The translations under genes were made by a program, and so were the position numbers. 51,755 bases of DNA from Sideroxyarcus sp. (GTDB lineage Bacteria; Pseudomonadota; Gammaproteobacteria; Burkholderiales; Gallionellaceae). Of this stretch, positions 32,472 through 40,738 are shown piece by piece. Numbering within the stretch: position 1 is the stretch's first letter; every line of letters begins with the position of its first letter. The notes beneath the pieces were generated by a model that saw only the letters and a program-made list of their open reading frames with translations, did not search any database and was not told the origin of the DNA. Location of the stretch: the NCBI GenBank assembly GCA_030652215.1, contig JAUSBC010000057.1, forward strand, positions 1 through 51,755, given 5' to 3'.

Positions 32472-35400
32472 ATGCTCGCATCTGTAGGATTCGACCCCAC
32501 CCTGACAGCATGGTTCGGCGCAGCCATTCTCCTGTTCGGCGAAATTTTCGCGCTGCTGTCATTGCGCAACTTGCCCCGCCTGATCATCGTTTCCACAATC
32601 GCCGAAGTCGGATACGTGCTGATGGGTTTGGGACTCGGCGGCGCGTCCGGCGAGTCAGGTGCGTTGATGCACCTCGGCTACCAGACCGTGATGCGCGGCC
32701 TCGTCATATTGACCGCATGGTGGCTGATCCGGCGCACCGGCTCGGTGAAATTGGACGATCTTGCCGGAAGCGGTAAACGCATGCCGGTCGTGGCCACCCT
32801 GTTCGGCTTCGGCATGTTTTCAGTGATGGGCCTGTCGCCGTTCAAAGGCTCGTTCAGCAAATTCCTGATCCTGTACGCCGCCATCGAACAAGGCCACTGG
32901 CTGCTCGCCGCCGTCGGCACGCTGGCCAGCATCATCGCCGCGGTGTACTACATACGCATCATTCAGCGCGTCTGCTTTGAACCGGAAAACAAATCGCTCC
33001 AGTTGAACGAAGCCCCTTCGCGGCTGTTTTTCCCGATCATTCTGCTGACCGCGCTGACGGTATTCATGAGCATCTGGCCGGAGCCCTTGTTACATCAGGC
33101 CGCCGCGCTGGCGGGGGTACACGATCTGACGCTGGTTCCGCAATTCGAATCGCCCTGGTCCATGCTGGTGCTGGTGCCCTATATCGGTGGCTTCATCCTG
33201 TACGCCATCGGCAAGAGCACGGGATTCATGCGCGATGTCCAGGCCGTGCTGCTCGCACTCGCCACGCTGGTGCTGGCCGTGCTGCAACCCGGCCTCGATC
33301 CGCTCTCGCATCTCTTCGCCATACTCTTCGCCGGCATCGCCTTTCTTGTCGTGCTGTATTCCTACAGTTACATGCGCCACGCCGAGCACCGCAACCGCTA
33401 TTACTTCTTCGTGTTCCTGATGACCGGCTCCATGCTCGGACTGGCCACCGCACACGAGTTCGGCAACTTCTATGTGTTCTGGGAACTGATGACCTGGAGC
33501 TCCTACCTGCTGGTGGTGCATGAGCAGACACCCAAGGCGCTCAGGGCCGGTATGATTTATTTCCTGATGTGCGCCGCAGGCGCCTACATCATGCACTTCG
33601 GCATCCTGCTGGTGCATGCGCAGATGCACACCTTCGAGTTCGCCACCGTGGCGGCACAGATCGGCCAGATGGATGCGTCAGTCGGCATGCTAGCCGCGCT
33701 GTGCATTTTCATCGGCTTCGCCGTCAAGGCGGGTTTCGTGCCGCTGCACTCCTGGCTGCCGCTTGCCCACCCTGAAGCGCCCTCCTCGATTTCCGCACCG
33801 CTGTCCGGCATCCTGACCAAGGCGGGTATCTTCGGCATCGTCAAAGTCTTGTACGTCGTCTTCGGCGTTACTGCGCTCACGCGCTTCGCCGAAGCCGGAT
33901 TCGACCTCGGCCTGTTGCTGCTCGTGCTGGGCTGTGCGACGCTGGTCTACGGCGAAGTGATGGCGCTGCTGCAAACCGAGATCAAGCGCATGCTGGCTTA
34001 CTCCACGCTCGCACAGATCGGCGAGATCGGCGCCATCCTCGGCTTGGGTACCACGCTCGCCACTTCTGCCGCGCTGCTGCATGTCACCAACCACGCGGTC
34101 ATGAAGACGCTGCTGTTCTTCGCCGCCGGCGCCTTCATCCTGCAAAGCGGCAAACGCCAGATCAAGGAGCTGGCGGGACTCGGCAAAGTGATGCCGTTCA
34201 CCGCAGGCTGCTATGCCCTCGCCACGATTGCGATCATGGGTCTGCCGCCGTTCTCCGGTTTCATCAGCAAATTCCTCATGATCACCGCCGCCGCCGCGGC
34301 CGGTCGCGTCGATGTGGCTGCGCTGATCCTGGTCGGCAGTTTGGTCGCCGCGTTCTACTACCTGCGCATCGTCCGCGTCCTGTTCTTCCAGCCGTATGAA
34401 GGTTCTGCCGTCAAGGAAGCGCCTTCTTCCATGTTGGCGGCCATGGGCGTGCTCGCTGCGGCCATCGTCTTCGGCGGCGTTGCACCGGGCTTCCAGCTCG
34501 ACGCCGTGCGTGCCGTCGGCGACCTGATGGCCAGCCGCGCCGACTTGCCTGCGGTCGTGTTGCCCGAGCTGGTCATCATTTGGCCCGCTGCCGCCGTGAT
34601 CGCCACGCTGGGCGCCGTCGCCGTGTGGCTGCTCGGCAAATTCTCGGCAACCGGCGCGGCCCGCCTCGCCATCGCCGTACCTCTGGCCGCCTTCGTCGCG
34701 ATCCTGGCGCAACCCGACCACTACGATTCGCTGTCCTTCGCCTTCGCGCTGCTGGTCGCCGGTGTCGGCACCCTGAACATGGCCTACGCCACCGGCTACA
34801 TGGCGCACGGCCACGCCCAGCCGCGCTTCTATGCCGCCTTTGCACTGTTGATGGCTGGCCTGATCGGCATGGCCGGCAGCCACGACTTCTTCAACTTCTT
34901 CGCCTTCTGGGAATTGATGAGCAGTTGGGCGCTGTATGTTGCCTTGGTGCATGAAGAAACCGCCGATGCGCGCCGCGAAGCGCTCAAGTACTTCATGTTC
35001 AACACCGCAGGCGCCAGCTTCATGTTCCTCGGTATTGCCATGCTCGGCACCGCGAGCGGCAGCTTCGAATTCGCCGCGATTGCACAGGCCGCGCCGCTCA
35101 TGTCGGTGTCCTGGCTGGGCGCGGCACTGGTGCTGGTCGTGCTCGGCATGCTGATGAAGGCCGCAATGCTGCCGATACGCATCGACTACCAGATGCACCC
35201 GGCCACCGCACCCACGCCGGTCTCCGGCTACATCTCGGCCGTGCTGCTGAAGAGCGGTCCCTACGGTATTCTGAAATTGTTCGCGGTACTCGGCGGCGCG
35301 GCACTGTTCGACCGCCTAGGCGTGGTCTCCGGCATGCCGCTGCTGATGTATGCCGTGGCCGTCATAGGCGGCATCACCCTGCTCTACGCCGGTGCCATGG

Positions 35401-36311
35401 CAGTGGTACAAACCGGCATCAAGCGCCTGCTGATCTACAGCACGGTGTGCCAGCTCGGCTACGTCACCATGGCGCTGGCGCTCGGCACCACGCTGGGCGT
35501 TGCCGGCGGCCTGATGCACTTCGTCAATCACATGATGCTCAAGGACCTGTTGTTCCTGTGTGCAGGTGCCATCATGGTGGCCAGCCACGCGACCACGCTG
35601 GACCAACTGGGCGGTCTGGGCCGCAAGATGCCCGTCACCTTCGGCATCTTCCTGTTCGCGGGTTTATCGCTGGCCGGTGTGCCGCCGCTCAACGGCTTCT
35701 CTTCGAAGTGGATGATCTACGTGGCCGCCTTCGAATCCGGCCACTACCTGCTCGGCGTCTCTGCGCTGATCGCCAGCCTGTTCACGCTGGCGGCGGTACT
35801 CAAGTTCGCGCATGCGGCGTTCATGGGCTCGCCCGGTGCCGCTGCCGAACACGCGCAGGAAGCGCCCGCGATCATGCTGGTGCCTATGGGCATCCTGGCG
35901 GCCGCCTGCTTCGCCGTCGGCATGATGCCGGGTCTGCTGCTGGTGCCGATTGCCGTCATCCAGGAGCAGCTCGGCATGGTGCCCATTGTCGCCACCTGGA
36001 GCGGCCCGCTGCCGGGCACGGGCGGCTGGCATCCGGGCGTGCTCTCGGTGCTGCTGTTGATGCTGGGCGGCGTCGCCACGCTCTATCTGCGTCTGGGTCG
36101 CGGCGGCCAACCGGTGGTGCGCTCACCTATCCACCTGTGCGGTGTCGGCGATATCACCCCGGCCATGGCTCACGTCGGCGCCGCCAATCTGTTCGAATCG
36201 CCGGACGCCGCCATCCGCGGACTGCTGCACGCAAAACACGATACCGGCTACAGCGACGACGGCCTCGCGGCCCATGGTCACATCGACCCCACTGCAACCA
36301 AAACGGTCTGA
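32472..36311 (+). CDS. Fused antiporter-like subunit of a group 4 [NiFe] hydrogenase (one half and two full modules)
   Basis: ATG 32472 (AGAGAGGA seven bases upstream) gives 1279 residues of almost continuous membrane helices. Module A (about 1-225) looks like only the C-terminal half of a NuoL/M/N-type unit: STIAEVGYVLMGLG and GLSPFKGSFSKFL are there, but the usual His and Lys of the middle helix are replaced (LGYQTVMRGLV). Modules B (about 230-690) and C (about 695-1205) are complete, with the conserved Glu (FYVFWELM, about 338; FFAFWELM, about 814), Lys (FAVKAGFVPLHSWLP, about 419; MLMKAAMLPI, about 896), NHAVMK/NHMMLK and terminal-channel Lys (FSGFISK, LNGFSSK). A hydrophilic tail of about 70 residues follows. 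It should pump protons or sodium. Group 4 enzymes usually carry these as separate proteins. Confidence 0.88.
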   Translation: MLASVGFDPTLTAWFGAAILLFGEIFALLSLRNLPRLIIVSTIAEVGYVLMGLGLGGASGESGALMHLGYQTVMRGLVILTAWWLIRRTGSVKLDDLAGSGKRMPVVATLFGFGMFSVMGLSPFKGSFSKFLILYAAIEQGHWLLAAVGTLASIIAAVYYIRIIQRVCFEPENKSLQLNEAPSRLFFPIILLTALTVFMSIWPEPLLHQAAALAGVHDLTLVPQFESPWSMLVLVPYIGGFILYAIGKSTGFMRDVQAVLLALATLVLAVLQPGLDPLSHLFAILFAGIAFLVVLYSYSYMRHAEHRNRYYFFVFLMTGSMLGLATAHEFGNFYVFWELMTWSSYLLVVHEQTPKALRAGMIYFLMCAAGAYIMHFGILLVHAQMHTFEFATVAAQIGQMDASVGMLAALCIFIGFAVKAGFVPLHSWLPLAHPEAPSSISAPLSGILTKAGIFGIVKVLYVVFGVTALTRFAEAGFDLGLLLLVLGCATLVYGEVMALLQTEIKRMLAYSTLAQIGEIGAILGLGTTLATSAALLHVTNHAVMKTLLFFAAGAFILQSGKRQIKELAGLGKVMPFTAGCYALATIAIMGLPPFSGFISKFLMITAAAAAGRVDVAALILVGSLVAAFYYLRIVRVLFFQPYEGSAVKEAPSSMLAAMGVLAAAIVFGGVAPGFQLDAVRAVGDLMASRADLPAVVLPELVIIWPAAAVIATLGAVAVWLLGKFSATGAARLAIAVPLAAFVAILAQPDHYDSLSFAFALLVAGVGTLNMAYATGYMAHGHAQPRFYAAFALLMAGLIGMAGSHDFFNFFAFWELMSSWALYVALVHEETADARREALKYFMFNTAGASFMFLGIAMLGTASGSFEFAAIAQAAPLMSVSWLGAALVLVVLGMLMKAAMLPIRIDYQMHPATAPTPVSGYISAVLLKSGPYGILKLFAVLGGAALFDRLGVVSGMPLLMYAVAVIGGITLLYAGAMAVVQTGIKRLLIYSTVCQLGYVTMALALGTTLGVAGGLMHFVNHMMLKDLLFLCAGAIMVASHATTLDQLGGLGRKMPVTFGIFLFAGLSLAGVPPLNGFSSKWMIYVAAFESGHYLLGVSALIASLFTLAAVLKFAHAAFMGSPGAAAEHAQEAPAIMLVPMGILAAACFAVGMMPGLLLVPIAVIQEQLGMVPIVATWSGPLPGTGGWHPGVLSVLLLMLGGVATLYLRLGRGGQPVVRSPIHLCGVGDITPAMAHVGAANLFESPDAAIRGLLHAKHDTGYSDDGLAAHGHIDPTATKTV

Positions 36312-36323
36312 GGGAGAACCAAC

Positions 36324-37280
36324 ATGCTTGAATCACTTTACATACCCTTCGCAGCACTGCTCTTTCCCGGCGGCTTGTTTGCACTGGCACTCGGCCTGAC
36401 CCTCAAAGGTTTCGACCGGCGCCTGGCGGCACGCCTCCAGGCGCGCGTCGGACCTCCCCTGGCGCAGCCTATTTACGATCTGGTCAAGCTGGCCAGAAAA
36501 CGCACCATGGTGCCGGACATCGCCAACGAGCCCGTGTTCCTCGGCGCTCCGCTGGTCGGTGCCGTGTCAATGGCGCTGGCCGCGGCACTGGTGCCCATCC
36601 CCGGCTTCTATACGCCGGACCCGGTGCTCGGCGATTTGCTGGTGCTGCTCTACCTGCTGACCGTTCCGGCCATCGTGCTGATGATCGCGGGCTCCGCGTC
36701 CGGTTCGCCTTTCGGCGCGATTGGCTTCTCGCGCGAAATGGCCATGATGCTGGCCTACGAGGGACCGCTGGTGCTGGTGGTGGCCGCGGTCGCAATGCGT
36801 ACAGGAATGGGCATGGGCGGCTGGATCAGCTTTTCGCTGACCGACATCATCGCCTACCAGCAAACACATGGCGCCTTCCTGCTCGACCCGGTGATGTGGC
36901 CGGCACTGCTCGCCTTCCTCGCCTTCTATCCGGCCAACCTCGGCATCATTCCTTTCGACATCCCCGAAGCCGAAACGGAAGTGCTGGAAGGACCGCTGCT
37001 TGAGTATTCGGGCCCGGCCCTGGGCCTGTTCAAGATCATGTCGGCACTGAAAGCGGTGGTGGTTCTCGGTCTCGGTGTGGCGCTGTTCTATCCGATTGCG
37101 CCGGAAGGTGCGGCAGGCCTGCTGGTGCAAGTTGCGAAAATGGTGCTGCTGATGCTGATCGGCGTCACCGTCGTGCGCGTCTCCTACGGGCGCATGCGCA
37201 TAGACCAGGCCTTCCGCTTCTTCCTCAAGTGGCCGCTGGCACTGTCTGTTATTTCTCTCGCCTTCGTGGCACTTGTCTAA
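36324..37280 (+). CDS. Group 4 hydrogenase membrane subunit, NuoH/HyfC/EchB-like
   Basis: 318 residues, about eight membrane helices. Family hallmarks are ARLQARVGPPLAQPIYDLVK near the N-terminus and PFDIPEAETEVLEGPLLEYS in the middle, the acidic loop that faces the hydrogenase arm. It joins the peripheral [NiFe] module to the antiporter modules and helps form the quinone-like cavity and ion path. Starts 12 bases after the fused antiporter gene with GGGAGAACCAAC upstream. Its stop is 14 bases before the small subunit gene. Confidence 0.93.
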   Translation: MLESLYIPFAALLFPGGLFALALGLTLKGFDRRLAARLQARVGPPLAQPIYDLVKLARKRTMVPDIANEPVFLGAPLVGAVSMALAAALVPIPGFYTPDPVLGDLLVLLYLLTVPAIVLMIAGSASGSPFGAIGFSREMAMMLAYEGPLVLVVAAVAMRTGMGMGGWISFSLTDIIAYQQTHGAFLLDPVMWPALLAFLAFYPANLGIIPFDIPEAETEVLEGPLLEYSGPALGLFKIMSALKAVVVLGLGVALFYPIAPEGAAGLLVQVAKMVLLMLIGVTVVRVSYGRMRIDQAFRFFLKWPLALSVISLAFVALV

Positions 37281-37293
37281 CGGAGAACATGTC

Positions 37294-37746
37294 ATGACTA
37301 CCCTGATTCAAACGCTCTCCAACCGGGTCCGCAACATGGCGTCGCGCTCGCCCTGGATCTACCGCATCAACGCCGGTTCCTGCAACGGCTGCGACGTCGA
37401 ATGCGCGACCACGGCGCTCATCCCCCGCTACGACGTCGAGCGCCTCGGCTGCCAGTACTGCGGCAGCCCGCGCCATGCCGATATCGTGCTGATCACCGGC
37501 CCGCTGACGGCGCGCGTCAAGGACGCCGTGATGCGCGTCTATGCCGAAGTGCCCGAACCCAAGGTCACAGTGGCGGTCGGTGTATGCCCGATTTCGGGCG
37601 GCATCTTCCGCGACGGTTACGCGGTGCATGCGCCGATTGACCAGCACCTCCCGGTCGACGTGAATGTCCCCGGTTGCCCGCCGCGTCCGCAAGCCATCAT
37701 TGAAGGAATTGCGCAGGCCATCGCCATCTGGCGTGAGCGCCTTTGA
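37294..37746 (+). CDS. Group 4 hydrogenase small subunit, NuoB/HycG/EchC-like
   Basis: Start at ATG 37294 (GGAG eight bases upstream; the open frame also reaches a TTG further up) gives 150 residues. Ligands for one proximal [4Fe-4S] cluster are Cys30 and Cys33 (GSCNGCDVE), Cys98 (GVCPISGG) and Cys128 (PGCPPRPQ). Two more Cys (LGCQYCGS, 53 and 56) are seen in related hydrogenases but are not standard ligands. No signal peptide; acts on the cytoplasmic face together with the large subunit at 38852. Confidence 0.93.
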   Translation: MTTLIQTLSNRVRNMASRSPWIYRINAGSCNGCDVECATTALIPRYDVERLGCQYCGSPRHADIVLITGPLTARVKDAVMRVYAEVPEPKVTVAVGVCPISGGIFRDGYAVHAPIDQHLPVDVNVPGCPPRPQAIIEGIAQAIAIWRERL

Positions 37747-37764
37747 AACCGAAAAGGAACGGTC

Positions 37765-38268
37765 ATGAACTATGTAAAAACCCTGATTCGCAATTTGATA
37801 CGCGGTCCCTCCACCGTGGCCTATCCCTTCGGCCCGGCCTGGACACCGGTTCACTTTCGCGGGCGCGTCGAATTCAAACTATCCAGCTGCACGGCTTGCC
37901 GCGCCTGCGAGCAGGTCTGCGCGCCGGGCGCCATTCGCTTCGACAAGACACCGGAGGGACTGCGCTTCATGCTGTGGCATAACACCTGCGTGTTCTGCGG
38001 CCTGTGCGAATACTACTGCCCGACCGATGCAATCCGCCAGACCGACGACTGGCACATGGCTCACGCCACCGCAAACCAGTACCAGATGGCTATACGCGAA
38101 GTCATTCCCTACGTCAGCTGCAGCGCTTGCGGCACCAAGGCCCTCGCCAGCGCCCCCAACCCCGTCGGCGTCATTCCGCCGTTCTCTGCCGAGGAAATCG
38201 AACAACAACGCAATCTCTGTCCGGGCTGCCGCAAGACGGCCCTGGCGGAAAGAGGAGTCACAAAATGA
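37765..38268 (+). CDS. Group 4 hydrogenase ferredoxin-like subunit (NuoI/HyfH-like) with extra CxxC pairs
   Basis: 167 residues with AAAGGAAC upstream. Two [4Fe-4S] motifs are clear, CTACRACEQVCAPGAI and CVFCGLCEYYCPTDAI. The C-terminal third adds CSACGTKAL and CPGCRKTAL, two CxxC pairs that could bind zinc or a further iron centre; related HyfH/HycF-type proteins often have such a tail, but the role is not settled. The N-terminus (YPFGPAWTPVHFRGRVEFKL) is the usual membrane-side segment. It carries electrons between soluble ferredoxin and the small subunit. Overlaps the NuoC-like gene by ATGA. Confidence 0.92.
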   Translation: MNYVKTLIRNLIRGPSTVAYPFGPAWTPVHFRGRVEFKLSSCTACRACEQVCAPGAIRFDKTPEGLRFMLWHNTCVFCGLCEYYCPTDAIRQTDDWHMAHATANQYQMAIREVIPYVSCSACGTKALASAPNPVGVIPPFSAEEIEQQRNLCPGCRKTALAERGVTK

Positions 38269-38855
38269 GCATCCTTCCCGACAATATCGAAACACGCCTG
38301 ATGGTTGCTGCGCCCTCGGGTATACAGTTCTCCACTACCACCAACTCCAAAGGAGTCAGTTGCGGCTGGTGCAGCCTTGCCAGCAAGGACGACCTGCTAC
38401 CCTGCGCCGCACTCATGAAATCCATAGGCGCGCGTCTGTCGACGATCACCATCCTGCAACCCAAGGCCCCGTCAGCTCCGCCTCCCAAGGAAGGCGAAAC
38501 AGCGGTTTTGCCGACGTTCTTCGGCGGCATCACCAGCAACGGCAAGACGTTTGAAATCGATTATCACTTCGACATCGACGGCGACACGTTGACGCTGGTC
38601 GTGCATGTGCTTTACGGCGGCAACATTCAATCGCTGACGCCACTGTTCCGCTGCGCCGACTGGCCCGAGCGCGAAATGATGGAACTGTATTCCGTCGTCG
38701 TCAGCGGCCATCCCGATCCGCGCCGCCTGTTCATCGATCCGGGCATCGAAAACGCCGTGCTGGAACGCCTGATTCCGTTTTCCACCCTGGTCAACAGCGC
38801 CACCACCAAAGGTCTGTGGGAAAAGATCCTGGCCAACAAAGGGAGTCAATCATGA
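38265..38855 (+). CDS. Group 4 hydrogenase NuoC/EchD-like subunit
   Basis: 196 residues. The C-terminal half matches the complex I 30 kDa subunit: HVLYGGNIQSLTPLFRCADW and PEREMMELYSVVVSGHPDPRR. The N-terminal 90 residues are less conserved. It has no cofactor and helps hold the peripheral arm together. Start ATG overlaps the ferredoxin subunit stop, and its own TGA overlaps the start of the large subunit (both ATGA), so three subunits are translated in a chain. Confidence 0.9.
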   Translation: MSILPDNIETRLMVAAPSGIQFSTTTNSKGVSCGWCSLASKDDLLPCAALMKSIGARLSTITILQPKAPSAPPPKEGETAVLPTFFGGITSNGKTFEIDYHFDIDGDTLTLVVHVLYGGNIQSLTPLFRCADWPEREMMELYSVVVSGHPDPRRLFIDPGIENAVLERLIPFSTLVNSATTKGLWEKILANKGSQS

Positions 38856-39937
38856 GCAACTTCACCATTCCGGTCGGCCCGCTCAACGTTGCGCTGGAAG
38901 AGCCGATGTATTTCAAGGTCGACGTGCACGGCGAAACGGTCTCCCATGTAGACATCCACGCCGGTCACGTGCACCGCGGCATCGAATACCTGGTCACCAA
39001 ACGCAACGTGTTCCAGAACCTGGTGTTGACCGAGCGCATCTGCTCCCTGTGCTCCAACAGCCATCCCCAGGCCTACGCCATGGCCATCGAGCAGATCGCG
39101 GGGCTCACCGTGCCGCCGCGCGCCGAGTACATGCGCGTCATCGCCGACGAAATCAAGCGCGTCGCCTCGCACCTGTTCAACGTCGGCGTGCTCGCCCACC
39201 TGGTCGGTTTCGAGTCGCTGTTCATGCAGGTCATGGAAGTCCGCGAAATGATGCAGGACGTCAAGGAATCGATGTTCGGCAACCGCATGGATCTGGGCGC
39301 CCATGTCATCGGCGGCGTGCGCTTCGACATCAACGACGAAAGCATCGAATACCTCAGGGCGCAGCTCGACCGCATCGCGCCGGCCGTTGCCGAGATCACA
39401 CACATCTACAACACCAACGGCTCGATTCTGGGCCGCACGCGCGGCATCGGCGTCCTGTCGCATGCGGACGCCGTCGACTGCTCCGTGGTGGGGCCCGTCG
39501 CGCGCGCCTCCGGCATCAACTACGACGTGCGCGTCAAGGCGCCCTATTCCGCCTACGACCGCCTCGAAGTGCCGGTGCATGTATTGCCCGACGGCGACGT
39601 CTGGTCGCGCGCGATGATTCGCCTGCAGGAGGTCGCCACCGCCATCGACATCCTGCGCCAGTGCCTGGCAGACCTGCCCGGGGGACCGACCTCGTGCACC
39701 GCGGAACGGCCGTCCATCCCGGTCGGCGAAGCCATCGGCAAGTGCGAAGCCCCGCGCGGCGAACTCATCTACTACGTGCGCATGACCGACTCGCCGAAGC
39801 CGGAGCGGGTCAAGTGGCGCGTGCCGAGTTTCATGAACTGGGATGCCCTGACCTTCATGATGAAGGGCGCCAAGATTGCCGACATCGCCATCATCGTGAA
39901 CAGCATAGACCCGTGCATTTCGTGCACCGAAAGGTAA
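38852..39937 (+). CDS. Group 4 [NiFe] hydrogenase catalytic large subunit
   Basis: 361 residues after the ATGA-linked start. Both nickel-binding pairs are intact: ERICSLCSNSH (Cys64, Cys67, His71) and DPCISCTER (Cys355, Cys358), so this is a true hydrogenase rather than a complex I NuoD, where these are lost. The protein ends at the CTER sequence with no extra tail, as in CooH-type enzymes, so it needs no maturation protease. It would catalyse H2/proton interconversion with ferredoxin, coupled to ion movement by the fused antiporter protein. Nickel insertion probably uses the HypA/HypB encoded upstream. Confidence 0.94.
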   Translation: MSNFTIPVGPLNVALEEPMYFKVDVHGETVSHVDIHAGHVHRGIEYLVTKRNVFQNLVLTERICSLCSNSHPQAYAMAIEQIAGLTVPPRAEYMRVIADEIKRVASHLFNVGVLAHLVGFESLFMQVMEVREMMQDVKESMFGNRMDLGAHVIGGVRFDINDESIEYLRAQLDRIAPAVAEITHIYNTNGSILGRTRGIGVLSHADAVDCSVVGPVARASGINYDVRVKAPYSAYDRLEVPVHVLPDGDVWSRAMIRLQEVATAIDILRQCLADLPGGPTSCTAERPSIPVGEAIGKCEAPRGELIYYVRMTDSPKPERVKWRVPSFMNWDALTFMMKGAKIADIAIIVNSIDPCISCTER

Positions 39938-40006
39938 ACGTTTCAATAACCCACGGAAACCCTCAAGCATCAAACGCCGGTTCAGTCATTTTTCGAGGAG
40001 AGCATC

Positions 40007-40198
40007 ATGGCTTACACAATCGTACCCAACCTGTGCAACGGCTGCGGCGCCTGCGAGGCAGAATGTCCCAACCGGGCCATCAGCCACGTCGACAAGGCCT
40101 ACACCATCGAAGCGAGCAAGTGTCAGGAGTGCCAAGGCACTTATGACAGCCCGATGTGCGCGCAACTTTGCAATACCGACGCCTGCGTGCCGGCCTAA
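40007..40198 (+). CDS. 2[4Fe-4S] ferredoxin, copy 1
   Basis: 63 residues. Motifs CNGCGACEAECPN and CQECQGTYDSPMCAQLCN give two [4Fe-4S] clusters, the second with the longer loop of low-potential YfhL-like ferredoxins. It follows the hydrogenase large subunit by 69 bases, with GAGGAGAGCATC upstream, and is the natural soluble electron partner of that enzyme. 55 of 63 residues are identical to the ferredoxin at 42741, and the two share the same ending DACVPA. The stop is followed by a new promoter-like gap, so it may be the last gene of the hydrogenase transcript. Confidence 0.94.
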   Translation: MAYTIVPNLCNGCGACEAECPNRAISHVDKAYTIEASKCQECQGTYDSPMCAQLCNTDACVPA

Positions 40199-40413
40199 GT
40201 CATCAAGACTCAATGTGCCCGGGATCCATTGCCAGAGAACCCTGTGCATCAGTGCATAATGGGATGCGAACTCGACGGATGCGGTGGGACAGCACAAGGC
40301 GGCGGGTAACCCGTATTACGTGATTGAAGCAGCCCATGCAGCGCATCGACACAGCGGCTAGCAGCCGCACTGGAGTTGGAAGGATCGCGAGGACCAACGA
40401 GGAGGCGCATAGC

Positions 40414-40707
40414 ATGAAAAAAATGCAATTGTTCATCGTGGCGCTCCTGTTTGCGGGGCCTGCTCTTGCGCGGGGCCCGTGGCATGCCAGCGAAAAAAAT
40501 ACCCGGGGCTGGCAGCTCATGACGCCTGAAGAACGGATCGAACATCAGTCCAAAATTCGCGGCTTCAAGAAATACGAAGATTGCCATGCATACCAGTTGG
40601 ACCATCACCGGCTGATGGAAGCGCGCGCCAAACAGCGGGGTGTGGCATTGCCTGCAGGCGGTCGGGACATCTGCGAGTACCTCAAGCCCGGTGCGGACTC
40701 GCGCTAG
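40414..40707 (+). CDS. Small periplasmic hypothetical protein
   Basis: ATG 40414 with AGGAGG about ten bases upstream gives 97 residues. A clear signal peptide, MKKMQLFIVALLFAGPALA, is cut before RGPWHASEKN, so the mature protein of about 78 residues is periplasmic. It has two Cys (YEDCHAYQ and RDICEYLK) and several His (CHAYQLDHHRLM), suggesting metal or heme contact. Small proteins with the MTPEERIEHQ pattern occur near metal and redox genes in betaproteobacteria, but no function is known. It starts a three-gene cassette with a flavocytochrome and a b5-like protein. Confidence 0.8.
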   Translation: MKKMQLFIVALLFAGPALARGPWHASEKNTRGWQLMTPEERIEHQSKIRGFKKYEDCHAYQLDHHRLMEARAKQRGVALPAGGRDICEYLKPGADSR

Positions 40708-40738
40708 CCATCCCTTCTGATCAATACGGCAGACTCCC

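Noticed and set aside
33690..35198. Minus-strand His/Gln-rich frame of 502 codons inside the fused antiporter gene
   Set aside because: Shadow of a membrane protein with conserved Lys/Glu motifs; low-complexity polar translation.
38852..39937. Complex I NuoD or a hydrogenase-related (Ehr) protein without nickel site
   Set aside because: Both CxxC pairs for nickel are intact, so a true hydrogenase is better supported.
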